Assembly (NCBI RefSeq): GCF_031583595.1
Contig: NZ_CP134145.1
Coordinates: 2,480,001-2,544,000 of the forward strand
Length of the DNA: 64,000 bases
Reading direction: 5' to 3'
Source of the DNA: Thalassotalea psychrophila
GTDB lineage: Bacteria; Pseudomonadota; Gammaproteobacteria; Enterobacterales; Alteromonadaceae
The notes beneath the pieces were generated by a model that saw nothing but the letters and a program-made list of their open reading frames with translations, was not told the origin of the DNA and ran no database searches. The position numbers and the translations under genes are program-made. Shown piece after piece: positions 9,597 through 18,898 of this stretch. The stretch's first letter is position 1, and every line of letters starts with the position of its first letter.

Positions 9597-10271
9597 CTAC
9601 CAAAGATAGAAAAAGGCGAAAATAAACACCCAAACTAAATCTACAAAATGCCAATACAAACCGGTGATCTCAACAATATGAAAACCTTTTTTGTCATAAT
9701 CGCCTTTGCGCACTTTATTAGCGACTATCGCTAAATAAATAACGCCACAACTGACATGTAAACCATGAAAGCCAGTGATCATAAAAAATATAGAACCAAA
9801 TTGAGCTGCACCTAGTGGATTAGCCCAAGGTCTGATTCCTTCATCAACAATTAACTTAGTCCACTCAAAGGCTTGCATACCAACAAAAGATGCACCTAAT
9901 ACTGCGGTTAAGATCATCAAATAAAATGTTTTAGATTTATCTCCCTTATAAGCAAAGTTAACTGCCATTGCCATGGTGCCACTGCTGGTTATCAAGATAA
10001 ATGTCATAATCGCGATCAATACTAAAGGTATGTGGTTTCCTGCAATGGTTAGCGCAAAGACTTCACTTGAGCTAGGCCAATCGGCTGTCGTTGTCATCCT
10101 AACTTTCATATAACTGGTTAAGAAAATACTGAATATAAAAGTATCACTTAACAAGAATATCCACATCATCAACTTACCCCAAGGCATGTTGAACGTTTCT
10201 TTATCAGCAGACCAATCGCTTACAGCACTTTGCCAAGAGCTTGTTTGATCAGTGTGTTTGTTATTTGACAT
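9597..10271 (-). CDS. coxC: cytochrome c oxidase subunit III (second copy type)
   Basis: A 224-residue integral membrane protein with about five membrane segments. The end HGLHVSCGVIYL followed by GLYWHFVDLVWVFIFAFFYLW is the standard subunit III signature, and MPWGKLMMWIFLLSDTFIFSIFLTSY matches the N-terminal part of the family. It starts 7 bases after another subunit III-like gene. Two adjacent subunit III genes also occur in the alternative oxidase of rhizobia (coxMNOP), which this operon resembles in order. Confidence 0.9.
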   Translation of the reverse strand: MSNNKHTDQTSSWQSAVSDWSADKETFNMPWGKLMMWIFLLSDTFIFSIFLTSYMKVRMTTTADWPSSSEVFALTIAGNHIPLVLIAIMTFILITSSGTMAMAVNFAYKGDKSKTFYLMILTAVLGASFVGMQAFEWTKLIVDEGIRPWANPLGAAQFGSIFFMITGFHGLHVSCGVIYLAIVANKVRKGDYDKKGFHIVEITGLYWHFVDLVWVFIFAFFYLW

Positions 10272-10278
10272 AAATCAC

Positions 10279-10956
10279 CTAAAAGCCGCAAATTTGGGCT
10301 ATTGTTTTAAATGTTTCAGTTGAGCTTGTTAATAAACCAAATAATGCAATCCATAATATGAGTAGGTAGTGCCAATAGGTTGTGGCTAGTTGTAAAGCTT
10401 GATCAAATTTCTTTGAATTATTGTTACGGTAAAATATATAGATAAGCCTAAATACAGCAAACAGCCCTCCCAGTAGATGCAGGGCGTGCATACCGGTAAG
10501 TAAATAGAAGAAACTATTAGCAGGGTTAGAGTTAACATAATAGCCGTTGCTGTTTAATAGTTGCCACACTTGCCATTGCCCAAATATAAATAGCAAACTT
10601 GTGGTCATTGCTACGGTGATCAAAGTAAATTTAACATTGGCCGAAACTTTTGTTCTAAATTGAACTGAAATTTGCAATAAAATACTCGCTAACAAAATTA
10701 AACCAGTATTTATCAGCAATTGATTACTGTTTTCTAACGGTAACCAGGGTTCGCCCGCTAACGCTTGAAAATCAGCAAATTGAGTGCGTGACAAGAAAGT
10801 AATTATAAAAAGGAAAAACAACATAGAAACAACAGTTAGAAAAAACTTGAGAGCTGTTTTACCTGGTGTGTAATTGTCTTCTACTATGTGTTCAAAACCA
10901 GTTCCTGTTGAACTTCCAATCCAAGGCTTTTCACTTAATGTATTAAAAACCTTCAT
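10279..10956 (-). CDS. subunit III-like protein of cytochrome c oxidase
   Basis: A 225-residue membrane protein with five membrane segments. It shares the subunit III core (FYLLTGMHALHLLGGLFAVFRL and YWHYLLILWIALFGLL) but diverges from its neighbour, and its last helix lacks the usual D-x-VW. Its start overlaps the coxA stop by 4 bases. It is probably the first of two subunit III components (CoxO-like), though a distinct structural role cannot be excluded. Confidence 0.82.
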   Translation of the reverse strand: MKVFNTLSEKPWIGSSTGTGFEHIVEDNYTPGKTALKFFLTVVSMLFFLFIITFLSRTQFADFQALAGEPWLPLENSNQLLINTGLILLASILLQISVQFRTKVSANVKFTLITVAMTTSLLFIFGQWQVWQLLNSNGYYVNSNPANSFFYLLTGMHALHLLGGLFAVFRLIYIFYRNNNSKKFDQALQLATTYWHYLLILWIALFGLLTSSTETFKTIAQICGF

Positions 10957-12743
10957 GAGTCTTCTCCATGTTTTTCAGGGCTATGACCCTCATATATGGA
11001 ATTGTCGAGCATCTTCACTTCGTTATCAGGAAGGTTTTGCGGTAGAAAATCATCAGTAGCGCCAGGTACACTAAAGTCATAAGCCCAGCGATGCACTACC
11101 GGTAATTTTTCTCCCCAATTGCCATGTTTGGGTGGGTGATCAGGTGTTTGCCACTCTAAACTTGTTGCTCCCCATGGATTTGGAGGTGACTTTTTGCCAT
11201 ATTTTAAACTATAGATGACATTGTATAAGAATATTAATTGCACCACGCCAACGATAATTGCAGACACGGTAATACTGGCATTTAATGATTCCGCAGACTC
11301 AGGAATAAAATTGGTTTCACCCATGGCAAAATACCGTCGAGGTACGCCTAAGAAGCCTAAATAATGCATCGGCAAGTATATTGCGTAGGTGCCTAAGAAA
11401 GTAAACCAAAAATGGATTTTACCTAAACCATTATGAAAATATCGTCCAGTAATTTTTGGATACCAGTGATAAATGGCAGCAAATAATACCATCACCGGTG
11501 ATACCCCCATTACCATATGAAAATGTGCGACAACAAAATAGGTATCTGATAGTGGTAAATCAACTACAACATTACCTAACCAAAGGCCGGTTAAACCGCC
11601 ATGAGTAAAGGTGAAAATAAAACCTATTGCAAATAACATTGGTACCGTTAAATGAATATTGCCTTTCCAAAGTGTTAATACCCAATTATAGACTTTGAGC
11701 GCAGTTGGCACGGCAATAATCAAGGTAGTCGTTGCAAAAAAGAATCCGAAATATGGGTTCATGCCACTTACATACATATGATGCGCCCAAACGATAAAAC
11801 TTAAACCACCAATTGCAACAATGGCCCAAACCATCATTCGATAGCCAAATATATTTTTACGTGCATGAGTTGCAATAACATCTGATACCATGCCAAATGC
11901 AGGTAGGGCAACGATGTATACTTCAGGATGTCCGAAGAACCAAAACAAATGTTGAAATAGAATAGGGCTGCCATTGGTATATTGTAATGACTCGCCTAAT
12001 GAAATTATCGCCGGCATAAAGAAGCTAGTACCTAATAATTTATCAAACAACATCATAATAGCGCTAACTAACAAAGCAGGAAATGCGAGTAGACCTAGAA
12101 TTGTGGCAATAAAAATACCCCATATCGTTAATGGCATCCGCATTAATGTCATGCCTTTAGTTCTTGCTTGCAATACCGTAGTTACGTAGTTCAAACCTCC
12201 CATTGTGAAAGCCACAATAAATATTGCCAATGAAATTAACATTAAAATAATGCCTTTATCAGAGCCGGGGGTGCCTTGCAGTATTGCTTGGGGAGGATAA
12301 AGCGTCCAACCAGCTCCCGTTGGACCACCAGTGACAAAAAAACTACAAATAAGGACGATAACAGCTAATAAATAAGTCCAATAGCTCAGCATATTTAGAT
12401 AAGGAAACACCATATCTTTTGCACCGACCATTAATGGAATTAAGTAGTTACCAAAGCCACCTAACAATAGTGCAGTTAATAAATAAATAACCATGATCAT
12501 GCCATGCATAGTTACAAACTGAAGATATGAACTAGGATCGATAAAAGAAAAACTGTCTGGAAAGCCTAATTGAAGGCGCATCATCCCAGATAGTACCAAT
12601 GCTATTAATCCTACGAAAATGGCAGTAATGGCGTATTGTATAGCAATTACTTTATGATCTTGGCTCCAAATATACTTACGAATAAAACCACTTGGTTCAT
12701 GGTCCTCTTCTTCTATTTGATCGGCTATCGCAATGTGTGTCAT
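10953..12743 (-). CDS. coxA: cytochrome c oxidase subunit I
   Basis: Catalytic subunit of a haem-copper oxidase reducing O2 to water and pumping protons. All the ligand motifs are visible: MHGMIMVIYLL (low-spin haem histidine), WFFGHPEVYIVALP (CuB histidine, cross-linked tyrosine and the D-pathway glutamate), WAHHMYVSG (CuB pair), and DTYFVVAHFHMVMG (high- and low-spin haem histidines). The GGFGNYLIPLMVGAKDM segment carries D-pathway residues. With 596 residues and 12 core helices it is an A-family enzyme. It lies 27 bases after coxB and overlaps the next gene by 4 bases. Confidence 0.96.
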   Translation of the reverse strand: MTHIAIADQIEEEDHEPSGFIRKYIWSQDHKVIAIQYAITAIFVGLIALVLSGMMRLQLGFPDSFSFIDPSSYLQFVTMHGMIMVIYLLTALLLGGFGNYLIPLMVGAKDMVFPYLNMLSYWTYLLAVIVLICSFFVTGGPTGAGWTLYPPQAILQGTPGSDKGIILMLISLAIFIVAFTMGGLNYVTTVLQARTKGMTLMRMPLTIWGIFIATILGLLAFPALLVSAIMMLFDKLLGTSFFMPAIISLGESLQYTNGSPILFQHLFWFFGHPEVYIVALPAFGMVSDVIATHARKNIFGYRMMVWAIVAIGGLSFIVWAHHMYVSGMNPYFGFFFATTTLIIAVPTALKVYNWVLTLWKGNIHLTVPMLFAIGFIFTFTHGGLTGLWLGNVVVDLPLSDTYFVVAHFHMVMGVSPVMVLFAAIYHWYPKITGRYFHNGLGKIHFWFTFLGTYAIYLPMHYLGFLGVPRRYFAMGETNFIPESAESLNASITVSAIIVGVVQLIFLYNVIYSLKYGKKSPPNPWGATSLEWQTPDHPPKHGNWGEKLPVVHRWAYDFSVPGATDDFLPQNLPDNEVKMLDNSIYEGHSPEKHGEDS

Positions 12744-12770
12744 AAAAAACCTTTAAAATTTGGTTACTTG

Positions 12771-14165
12771 TTATTCTAGTGATGCGGTTTTGAGTTGCTC
12801 GTTGTCAACAGGTTGTAGTTGATTGATATAAGCAATTACTTGATCAATTGCCTCATCGCTTTGCAATAGGCGCGACATAAGCACCATCTGTTTTCCATAT
12901 AAGTCATTTTTATGTTTGCCGCGTATGTCATTTTTAAAGTTAAGTAATTGACGTTTTAAATACCAGTTATGTTGACCAGCAAGCCTAGGCGCATTTAAAG
13001 CGTAATTACCTTGGCCATTACTGCCATGACAGAAACTACAGTTACGATATAAAGCCTTACCTTTTTCAATATTTGCGCTGCTACTTTGTTTTATAATTAC
13101 GTCAGGCAATGATTCTATATAAGCAGAAACATCATTAATGGCTTTGTCATCAGGCAAGGTAATTGACATTGCTGCCATTTGAGCGCCGAAAGTGTCTTCA
13201 GCTGTTGTTCCTCTTACTTTATGCTTAAAATATTGTAATTGTCTCTTAGTGTACCAAGCGGAAAGACCAGCAAGTCTTGGGGCATTCAATGCTTCGTTAC
13301 CAACACCATCACTACCATGACACGCAACACATGCCTGATAATATTGTTGACCGGCAACAACATCACCTTTCGGGCGTTGTAGCGATTCTGCAAAGGTAGG
13401 GTAATTTTTTAGCCATTCCTTAAAGTCGTCTTCTGTTTGGACAACAACTTTGCCGCGCATTAAATAATGGGCGATACCACATAGCTCTTGGCAAAGAACA
13501 TCAAAGGTACCTATTTTTGTTGGGGTAAACCAAAAGTAGCTTGTTAGACCTGGGACTAGGTCCATTTTTACTCTAAATTGCGGGATAGCAAAATTATGTA
13601 ATACATCTTTTGATCGTTGTAACACTTTAACTGGTTGGTCTATTGGTAGATGTACTTCGTTTGAGTTAATTAATACATCATCTTGGCCATTAGGATCGTT
13701 TGGACTTATTCCAAATGGATTTTCAGCTGAAATTTGTGCGCTATCAATTTTACCCAGCAAGCCATCTTCACCTGGAAATCTATAATTCCAACTCCATTGT
13801 TGGCCAACAACTTCAAATTCTTTGGCATCTTCGGGTACATGAACAAATTCAGACCAAACCACAAGACCTGGGGCGAGCATTGCGGCAACGCCGATAGTGG
13901 TTAGAATTGTTAACCAAGTTTCAAGTTTTTTATTTTCTGGCTCATAATCAGCTTTTAGGCCTTTCTTATGTCGATACTTATATACAACGAAAGCAAGAAA
14001 TAAGTTTACTAAGACAAATACAATACCGGTGATCCAAAGAGTAATGTCTATGGTGCCATCAATAGAGCTCCAATTAGAGGCGAGGGGAGTAAACCACCAA
14101 GGGCTTAAGAAATGAAAAATTACAGTCGCAAGTACGAGTATAAGAATAACAATCGAAATTGCCAT
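12771..14165 (-). CDS. coxB: cytochrome c oxidase subunit II fused to two cytochrome c domains
   Basis: Electron-entry subunit of a caa3-type oxidase. Three N-terminal membrane segments (about 2-20, 41-63 and 84-105) lead into the CuA domain, whose ligands are His190 and the cluster C225-x-E227-x-C229-x3-H233-x2-M236. After this come two covalent haem c domains with CVACH (279-283) and CSFCH (376-380); the two domains resemble each other (both have ALNAPRLAG and WY-KRQL) and probably arose by duplication. The 464 residues exceed the roughly 280 of plain subunit II. The 263-base gap upstream presumably holds the operon promoter, but I could not place it. Confidence 0.94.
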   Translation of the reverse strand: MAISIVILILVLATVIFHFLSPWWFTPLASNWSSIDGTIDITLWITGIVFVLVNLFLAFVVYKYRHKKGLKADYEPENKKLETWLTILTTIGVAAMLAPGLVVWSEFVHVPEDAKEFEVVGQQWSWNYRFPGEDGLLGKIDSAQISAENPFGISPNDPNGQDDVLINSNEVHLPIDQPVKVLQRSKDVLHNFAIPQFRVKMDLVPGLTSYFWFTPTKIGTFDVLCQELCGIAHYLMRGKVVVQTEDDFKEWLKNYPTFAESLQRPKGDVVAGQQYYQACVACHGSDGVGNEALNAPRLAGLSAWYTKRQLQYFKHKVRGTTAEDTFGAQMAAMSITLPDDKAINDVSAYIESLPDVIIKQSSSANIEKGKALYRNCSFCHGSNGQGNYALNAPRLAGQHNWYLKRQLLNFKNDIRGKHKNDLYGKQMVLMSRLLQSDEAIDQVIAYINQLQPVDNEQLKTASLE

Positions 14166-14396
14166 ACCAAATGAATCCTTTTAAATTATTATTACTGTTA
14201 TCAATATTTACATTGGCAAAATCAGTGCTAATTATTTATTTAGGGTTTTCACTACAAACTACGAAAAGACCAAATAATTATGTATGTATTAAACATAGTC
14301 TATTTTTGGTATTTGACCACAAGTAATTGAAAGTTAGGTTATTAAAGGGATTGTGATAATTAGCAGAAGTAAAATTAAATAATCGAGATTGAATGA

Positions 14397-14420
14397 AACG
14401 TCCGAATAAATTCGGACGTT
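14397..14420 (-). terminator. hairpin, probable weak terminator of the 14429-14986 gene
   Basis: A perfect 10-bp inverted repeat (AACGTCCGAA and TTCGGACGTT) with a four-base loop. It lies 9 bases beyond the stop of the minus-strand gene. Only three T residues follow on that strand, so termination strength is uncertain. Confidence 0.5.
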
Positions 14421-14428
14421 ATATACTA

Positions 14429-14986
14429 TTAAGGCATTGTTTTCATGAAATCATGATACTTATCCTGGCCTCTAACGATCCAAGATGGAGTAGCTTCGCC
14501 AAGTCCTTCAACAACTAAGTTAGGATGATGTTTCATTAATCTTTTTAATAGAGGTTCTTGCTCTGGTTCGGCATCAACGAAAAATATATGATTACCTTCG
14601 GCTAACATTTTTTGAAAGCGGACAAATTCAACATTGGGGCGTTGAATACCTATAAACCCACCTTCCCAAGTACAAAAACCTAATACCACCACAGCTAAGA
14701 ATATAAATGGCATCCAACCCGCTGCGCCATTAGTCCATTCGAGTAAATATGCTGTAGTTAATACCAATACTGCACCTGCCAGCCCGACCAAAGCGCCAAT
14801 CTCAGTCGAATGAACTACATCTTTTTTTAATACCGACTCCACTTCATGTAAATGATGTTTTTGTACTTCTGCATCGTTTTCACTTAACACGTGCATTTGT
14901 GGTGTTGTAAATCCCTCTTTTAAAAGCTCGTTTTCAACGTCTTCTAATTCGTCCAAATCATTGCTTAAATAATAATGGCGTACCAT
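14429..14986 (-). CDS. conserved inner-membrane protein of unknown function
   Basis: A 185-residue protein that I do not recognise by function. The first 60 residues are acidic and soluble (many Glu and Asp, then HHLHEVESVLKKD). Two membrane helices follow (about 64-86, glycine-rich, and 91-112), and the last 70 residues are soluble again, with SWIVRGQD near the end. Similar proteins occur in marine gammaproteobacteria under vague names. It is a single-gene unit upstream of the oxidase operon with a hairpin after it. A link with respiration is only positional. Confidence 0.6.
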   Translation of the reverse strand: MVRHYYLSNDLDELEDVENELLKEGFTTPQMHVLSENDAEVQKHHLHEVESVLKKDVVHSTEIGALVGLAGAVLVLTTAYLLEWTNGAAGWMPFIFLAVVVLGFCTWEGGFIGIQRPNVEFVRFQKMLAEGNHIFFVDAEPEQEPLLKRLMKHHPNLVVEGLGEATPSWIVRGQDKYHDFMKTMP

Positions 14987-15476
14987 AAGGTTCTCCGCGT
15001 TGTTCTGTGTTGAATATTATTCATTAAACAAACAAGTGCGGTTTTGGAAGAGTGCACAACTTAGCATAAACATATTTAATGAATGCTTAAGATAAGTATA
15101 GCAGTTAAATAAAATAAGCAATTTAGCATTTAATTTGTTTATTTGGCTTGCTCAAGATAGAGACTATCATTGACATATCGGCAAATAACAGTTCCCAAGA
15201 ATGTTCAACAACATGTTCAATTAGTTATAAATTCTTTGGAATATTAAATCAACAATCTATCTCTTGTTGGTTTAGTGCTAATCAATTAATAATACAAACG
15301 ATTGAAAGAGGATTTCATGCTCAAAAGAATAATATTATTAACTGCTAACACTGTTTTATTTGTAGATGATTAGAAATTTAGAATAGGAACCTGAATGCAT
15401 TCCTTCATCGTTGAAGTAATGAACAACCATTTTTATATGGCTGTTTATTATTTGGATTAGTGATGACTAGTTTAGA
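14987..15476. other. 490-base gap with one possible micro-ORF and a hairpin
   Basis: The gap holds a possible 18-codon frame (15317-15373, beginning MLKRIILLTANTV) behind a good ribosome-binding site (GAGG), which looks like the truncated start of a lost secreted protein, and the short hairpin at 15403-15416. Nothing else is evident. Confidence 0.4.
15403..15416. repeat. short dispersed hairpin, diverged TCCCTG family member
   Basis: CTTCATCGTTGAAG forms a 5-bp stem with loop TCGT. The preceding GCATTC matches the start of the 52-bp repeat at 18914, so it is read as a diverged copy of the hairpin family seen at 18951-19022, 42442, 42491 and 61944. Confidence 0.5.
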
Positions 15477-16919
15477 TTACTTTTTTTCGTAACCCTTAAA
15501 TTCTTCTCCCGGTTTTATATTTCTATATATAGCCATGCTTGTTTTAAGATCAACAATCTTTTTCATAATTGGTTCCATTACCCAACCGTGTACATACCCC
15601 TGATTTCCCCATAACTCATACGCTTCTTTTGGGTCATTTTTAATGTCAAAAAGTTGTGGAAAGGTAAATTTAGTTACCGCTACAGAGTGTGTTGATTCTG
15701 TAGCCATAAAATGCATTTTCATGTTTCTCCATTTAATGGCAAACAAATCATCTCCAACAAAAACGATAAAATGATCGCGGTTAGACTTTTCTTGTTTACC
15801 TAAGAAAAAATCTGTTTGATTTACACCATCAATAGGGCGATCTGCTGGTACTAATTTATCGCCACCAGCGAAACTTGCAATAGTAGTGTACATATCAATA
15901 TCACCTACGATTTCATCTGACACTCGACCAGCTTTAATTTTATTTGGATACCTGATCATCGCAGGTGTTCGTAAGCCACCTTCGTATGCAGTACTCAATC
16001 CACCGCGCCAAGGGCCATTAGAACCACCACCTCCATCTTCACCAGCGGCAAGACCACCTGTTTGAGGGAAGTTTCCTGCGCCATTGTCACCGGTAAGAAT
16101 TACAATAGTATTTTCAGAGATTCCGGCATCATCAATAGCTTTTAAAATTTGTCCGAAATTGTGATCAACTTCCATTTGAGTGTCAGCGTAAATTCCGGAT
16201 TTAGATGCGTTTTTGAAATCAGGGTGTACGGTAAAGGGGGGGTGAAAATGTGTAAACGCAATATAACTATAAAAAGGTTTACCTGTTTTAGCCTGTGTTT
16301 TTATATTTTCAATCGCTCTTTGAGTTACTTCATTATCTAATGTTATCTTTGCATCTATATCGAACTTCTTAACTTTTTCAGCATCTTTACCTTTTACCCC
16401 TTCATAAATATAGGGGGTGGTTGCGACTGTAGGATCCCACTGTGGTGTAGATGTGTAACCTGCAGCATTCGTTCCTTCTTGTGTCCCCCAAAAATAATCA
16501 TAACCTTGATAATTTGGTAATTTTTTTATATTTGCACCAACATGCCATTTTCCAAAAAGGGTTGTGTGATATCCCGCATCTGAAAGTAATTCTGGCAGTG
16601 TATATTCCCAATATGCCAAGCCATCAGGCTCCCCTGGAGCAGGGACTTTTTGATTACCACTTCTTATTGGTAAACGACCTGTGTGTAAAGCTGAACGAGT
16701 GGGAGTACATTGATTTTGCACGTTGAAATTAGTTAAGCGTAACCCTTCATTCGCAAACTTATCGATACTAGGCGTTTGTATTGTACTGCCCTGAATACTC
16801 AAGTCTCCCCAGCCCCAGTTATCAACCAAAACATAGACAATGTTTGGTTTGTCTTGTGCTGTCACACTTGATGAAAGTAAAAAGAGCGTGACAAAGAATG
16901 TTTGTTTTAAGTAATTCAT
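15477..16919 (-). CDS. secreted type I sulfatase (arylsulfatase family)
   Basis: Periplasmic sulfate-ester hydrolase. The start is set at ATG 16919 because AGGAAA lies nine bases before it and the product then opens with a clean signal peptide (MNYLKQTFFVTLFLLSSSVTA, cut before QDK). The formylglycine motif CTPTR is followed by SALHTGR, and the metal-site segments VDNWGWGD and LTGDNGAG are present; the usual second Asp at the N-terminal site is Asn. About 480 residues is normal for the family. No formylglycine-generating enzyme, transporter or glycosidase lies alongside, so the natural sulfated substrate cannot be inferred. Confidence 0.9.
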   Translation of the reverse strand: MNYLKQTFFVTLFLLSSSVTAQDKPNIVYVLVDNWGWGDLSIQGSTIQTPSIDKFANEGLRLTNFNVQNQCTPTRSALHTGRLPIRSGNQKVPAPGEPDGLAYWEYTLPELLSDAGYHTTLFGKWHVGANIKKLPNYQGYDYFWGTQEGTNAAGYTSTPQWDPTVATTPYIYEGVKGKDAEKVKKFDIDAKITLDNEVTQRAIENIKTQAKTGKPFYSYIAFTHFHPPFTVHPDFKNASKSGIYADTQMEVDHNFGQILKAIDDAGISENTIVILTGDNGAGNFPQTGGLAAGEDGGGGSNGPWRGGLSTAYEGGLRTPAMIRYPNKIKAGRVSDEIVGDIDMYTTIASFAGGDKLVPADRPIDGVNQTDFFLGKQEKSNRDHFIVFVGDDLFAIKWRNMKMHFMATESTHSVAVTKFTFPQLFDIKNDPKEAYELWGNQGYVHGWVMEPIMKKIVDLKTSMAIYRNIKPGEEFKGYEKK

Positions 16920-16943
16920 TAGCAAATTTCCTATGTTTTTCAC

Positions 16944-17251
16944 AATAACTGTAAAAAATATTTTATTTATTAAGTTTTAAGTTGGTTATTTTCAAATTAA
17001 ATCTGACTTACTTATTTATATTAGGAGAGATTTTGAATATGTAAATATTAATCAACTAGTTACATTTCTCTAATGAATAAAGCGGCATCTCGGTTTTCCA
17101 TAAATAATTGCATTTCTAGTAAATAAATGAAGTTTGTAAAGATTCTTAAATATCTGGTAATAGTCATATAATTTTAATGTGAGCTGAATTATCAAGCTAA
17201 CTGAACTGTCAGTCATATAATTAAGTCATTATCAATTAATTTACAATTAAT
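16944..17251. other. AT-rich gap without genes
   Basis: It contains two direct copies of AGTCATATAATT (17162-17173 and 17211-17222) ahead of the dead dehydrogenase gene. Otherwise nothing is seen in it. Confidence 0.35.
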
Positions 17252-17817
17252 ATGACCTCAAAGTATGTACTCATAATTGGTGCAAATAGTTGAATAGGGC
17301 TTGCTACATGTCTTCATTTAGCAAACTCGGACTACACTGCACAATTATTGCTGGACTTTATATAAGTTTAAGCACCTCAGATGATTTATTTGCTTAATCA
17401 AATACACCTGTTTTACCAATAGCGATAGACGTACAAGACCGTAATTATATTGAAAATGCATTTCAAGTGACTTCTGTTCTAGGAGAATATGGATTAACTG
17501 CAGTTATTAATTGTAATGGCATTGCTTTACTGATGCCATGTGAAACCATCACCACAAAAGAAGTTCAAGCGGTAATAAATACAAACTTAATCGGTACATT
17601 CTTAACTAGCCAAGAAAGTCTGCCCTTTTTGCGTTTGGCAAAGGGAACGCTAATAAATATTGCCTCCTATGGTGGTTATTTAACGATGCCATTTGGTTAT
17701 GCTTATTGTGCTGGTAAGTTTGGAGTAGAAGCTCTGTCAAACAGTCTCCGTGTTGAAGTAAAACCTCAAGGCATAAACGTTGTTATAGGAGTATTTTACT
17801 TAAAAAATCTTAGTTAG
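17252..17817 (+). pseudogene. short-chain dehydrogenase/reductase, inactivated
   Basis: The frame opening at ATG 17252 reads MTSKYVLIIGANS, then a TGA at 17291-17293 where the Rossmann motif should have glycine, then IGLATCLHLANSDYT. More stops and a frameshift lie between 17355 and 17400. From about 17410 the frame is intact again and shows PVLPIAIDVQD, NCNGIAL, NTNLIGTFLTSQ, the catalytic serine region INIASYGGY, and YAYCAGK with the Tyr and Lys of the active site. The C terminus also ends early, before the usual PG motif. An intact internal frame (17467-17817) therefore looks gene-like but is a fragment. Confidence 0.85.
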
Positions 17818-17973
17818 GTGAATCTAGATAGAGCGTTTACAAACCAGAAATAGAATAAACATCTTAACTGTTAATCATCAGGTTTAAATCAGGTTTAAAT
17901 CATATTTTTGATGCCGTAATAATACAATCATTAACTAATCTTACTTGTTGAGTCAAAATTAACAGGAGGATCT

Positions 17974-18363
17974 ATGAGACTTACTCACTTCTTTACAGCA
18001 TTAATAGCATTAACCACTACGTTGCAGGTCGCCGCTCAAGGTGATACTAAATTCAATTTTGTTGCACAAAACAACTCCATAAACACACAAATTTGCATAG
18101 CATCGGCAAACAATGAATTAATAAAGTTAAGACAGCTCATCATAATGGATAAACTCGGCACAAAAGACATTACTAAGAATCTTTTCTGTAATAATATAGA
18201 TGTCACCCATTTTGCCGCTTTATATGGTGCAAACAAAACCACGAAATATCTAAACAGATATGCCCCAAAAAAGTTTAAAGCCAGTGTAGATGATATTAAA
18301 ATAATTGAATTGGCGAACAACGACTCCTCACCAATAAATATTATTGTCGTCTCTAGCAAGTAA
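17974..18363 (+). CDS. small secreted protein, DUF3718-like
   Basis: A 129-residue protein with a good signal peptide (MRLTHFFTALIALTTTLQVAA, cut before QGD) behind a strong ribosome-binding site (AGGAGG, 7 bases before ATG). The mature part has two cysteines, in TQICIASANN and LFCNNIDVTHFA, likely to form a disulfide; the pattern C-x-A-A...C-N...FA is that of the DUF3718 family found in Alteromonadales, whose function is not known. It stands alone and is followed by a 12-bp hairpin. The family call is from memory of the pattern. Confidence 0.65.
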   Translation: MRLTHFFTALIALTTTLQVAAQGDTKFNFVAQNNSINTQICIASANNELIKLRQLIIMDKLGTKDITKNLFCNNIDVTHFAALYGANKTTKYLNRYAPKKFKASVDDIKIIELANNDSSPINIIVVSSK

Positions 18364-18369
18364 AATCTA

Positions 18370-18398
18370 TTGCAACAGCAATCTACTTGCTGTTGCAA
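18370..18398 (+). terminator. 12-bp perfect hairpin after the DUF3718-like gene
   Basis: TTGCAACAGCAA and TTGCTGTTGCAA pair perfectly around the loop TCTAC. It begins 7 bases after the stop codon. No T run follows, so it may act as an mRNA 3'-end stabiliser or a factor-dependent terminator. Confidence 0.5.
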
Positions 18399-18745
18399 AC
18401 ATCAAACCTAAGTTAGGGATTTATGGGCAAATAACCTATTGCAACACGATATTGTTCTACATTATGGAGTTTTGAAATAAAACCTTAAAAGTATTTTCAG
18501 CTTTTAAAAATAATGGTAAAAGCCCTTTACGCTAGAGAAGAAGGGCAAGTAAACTGACGGCGTAATTCTTGTGTATTAGTTAAAGTGTTCATTGTTTTAG
18601 TCATTTTGGAGTACTTAATTTAATAAAATTTAGGAGTACTGCCAACATTACTACCAAGACTAAAAAATGAATAGAGAAGCAGTTGAATTAGCTAGTTGCC
18701 TTAAAAGCTATGTAGAACAAGCTAATTAAGGGTTCTAATTATAAT

Positions 18746-18764
18746 AAAAAGAGCCATAAAGGCT
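18746..18764 (-). terminator. weak terminator of tRNA-Pro
   Basis: On the minus strand AGCC-TTTAT-GGCT is followed by five T residues, 17 bases after the tRNA 3' end. The stem is only four solid pairs. Confidence 0.4.
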
Positions 18765-18780
18765 TCTTAGTATAGAGAAT

Positions 18781-18857
18781 TGGTCGGGATGACAAGATTC
18801 GAACTTGTGACCTCACGTCCCCCAGACGCACGCGCTACCAGGCTGCGCTACACCCCG
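18781..18857 (-). tRNA. tRNA-Pro (anticodon GGG)
   Basis: The 77-base reverse strand folds as a tRNA: acceptor CGGGGTG/CATCCCG with one G-T pair, D arm GCGC-AGCCTGGTA-GCGC, anticodon loop CTGGGGG with GGG at 34-36, T arm with GTTCGAATC, and an encoded CCA end. The D-arm sequence matches bacterial tRNA-Pro. Confidence 0.95.
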
Positions 18858-18898
18858 ACTGTTTCAATTTACAAATTTAAAGCCGTTCATGGCAATTT

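Larger units (their letters stand above)
18364..18780. other. 415-base gap between the DUF3718-like gene and tRNA-Pro
   Basis: It opens with the hairpin at 18370-18398. Two micro-frames are present, a 20-codon one on the plus strand at 18667 (MNREAVELAS) and a 21-codon one on the minus strand ending near 18531 (MNTLTNTQELRRQ); neither can be supported as a gene. Confidence 0.3.

Noticed and set aside
15148..15348. 66-codon plus-strand frame upstream of the sulfatase gene
   Set aside because: No ribosome-binding site, no family resemblance and low-complexity composition.
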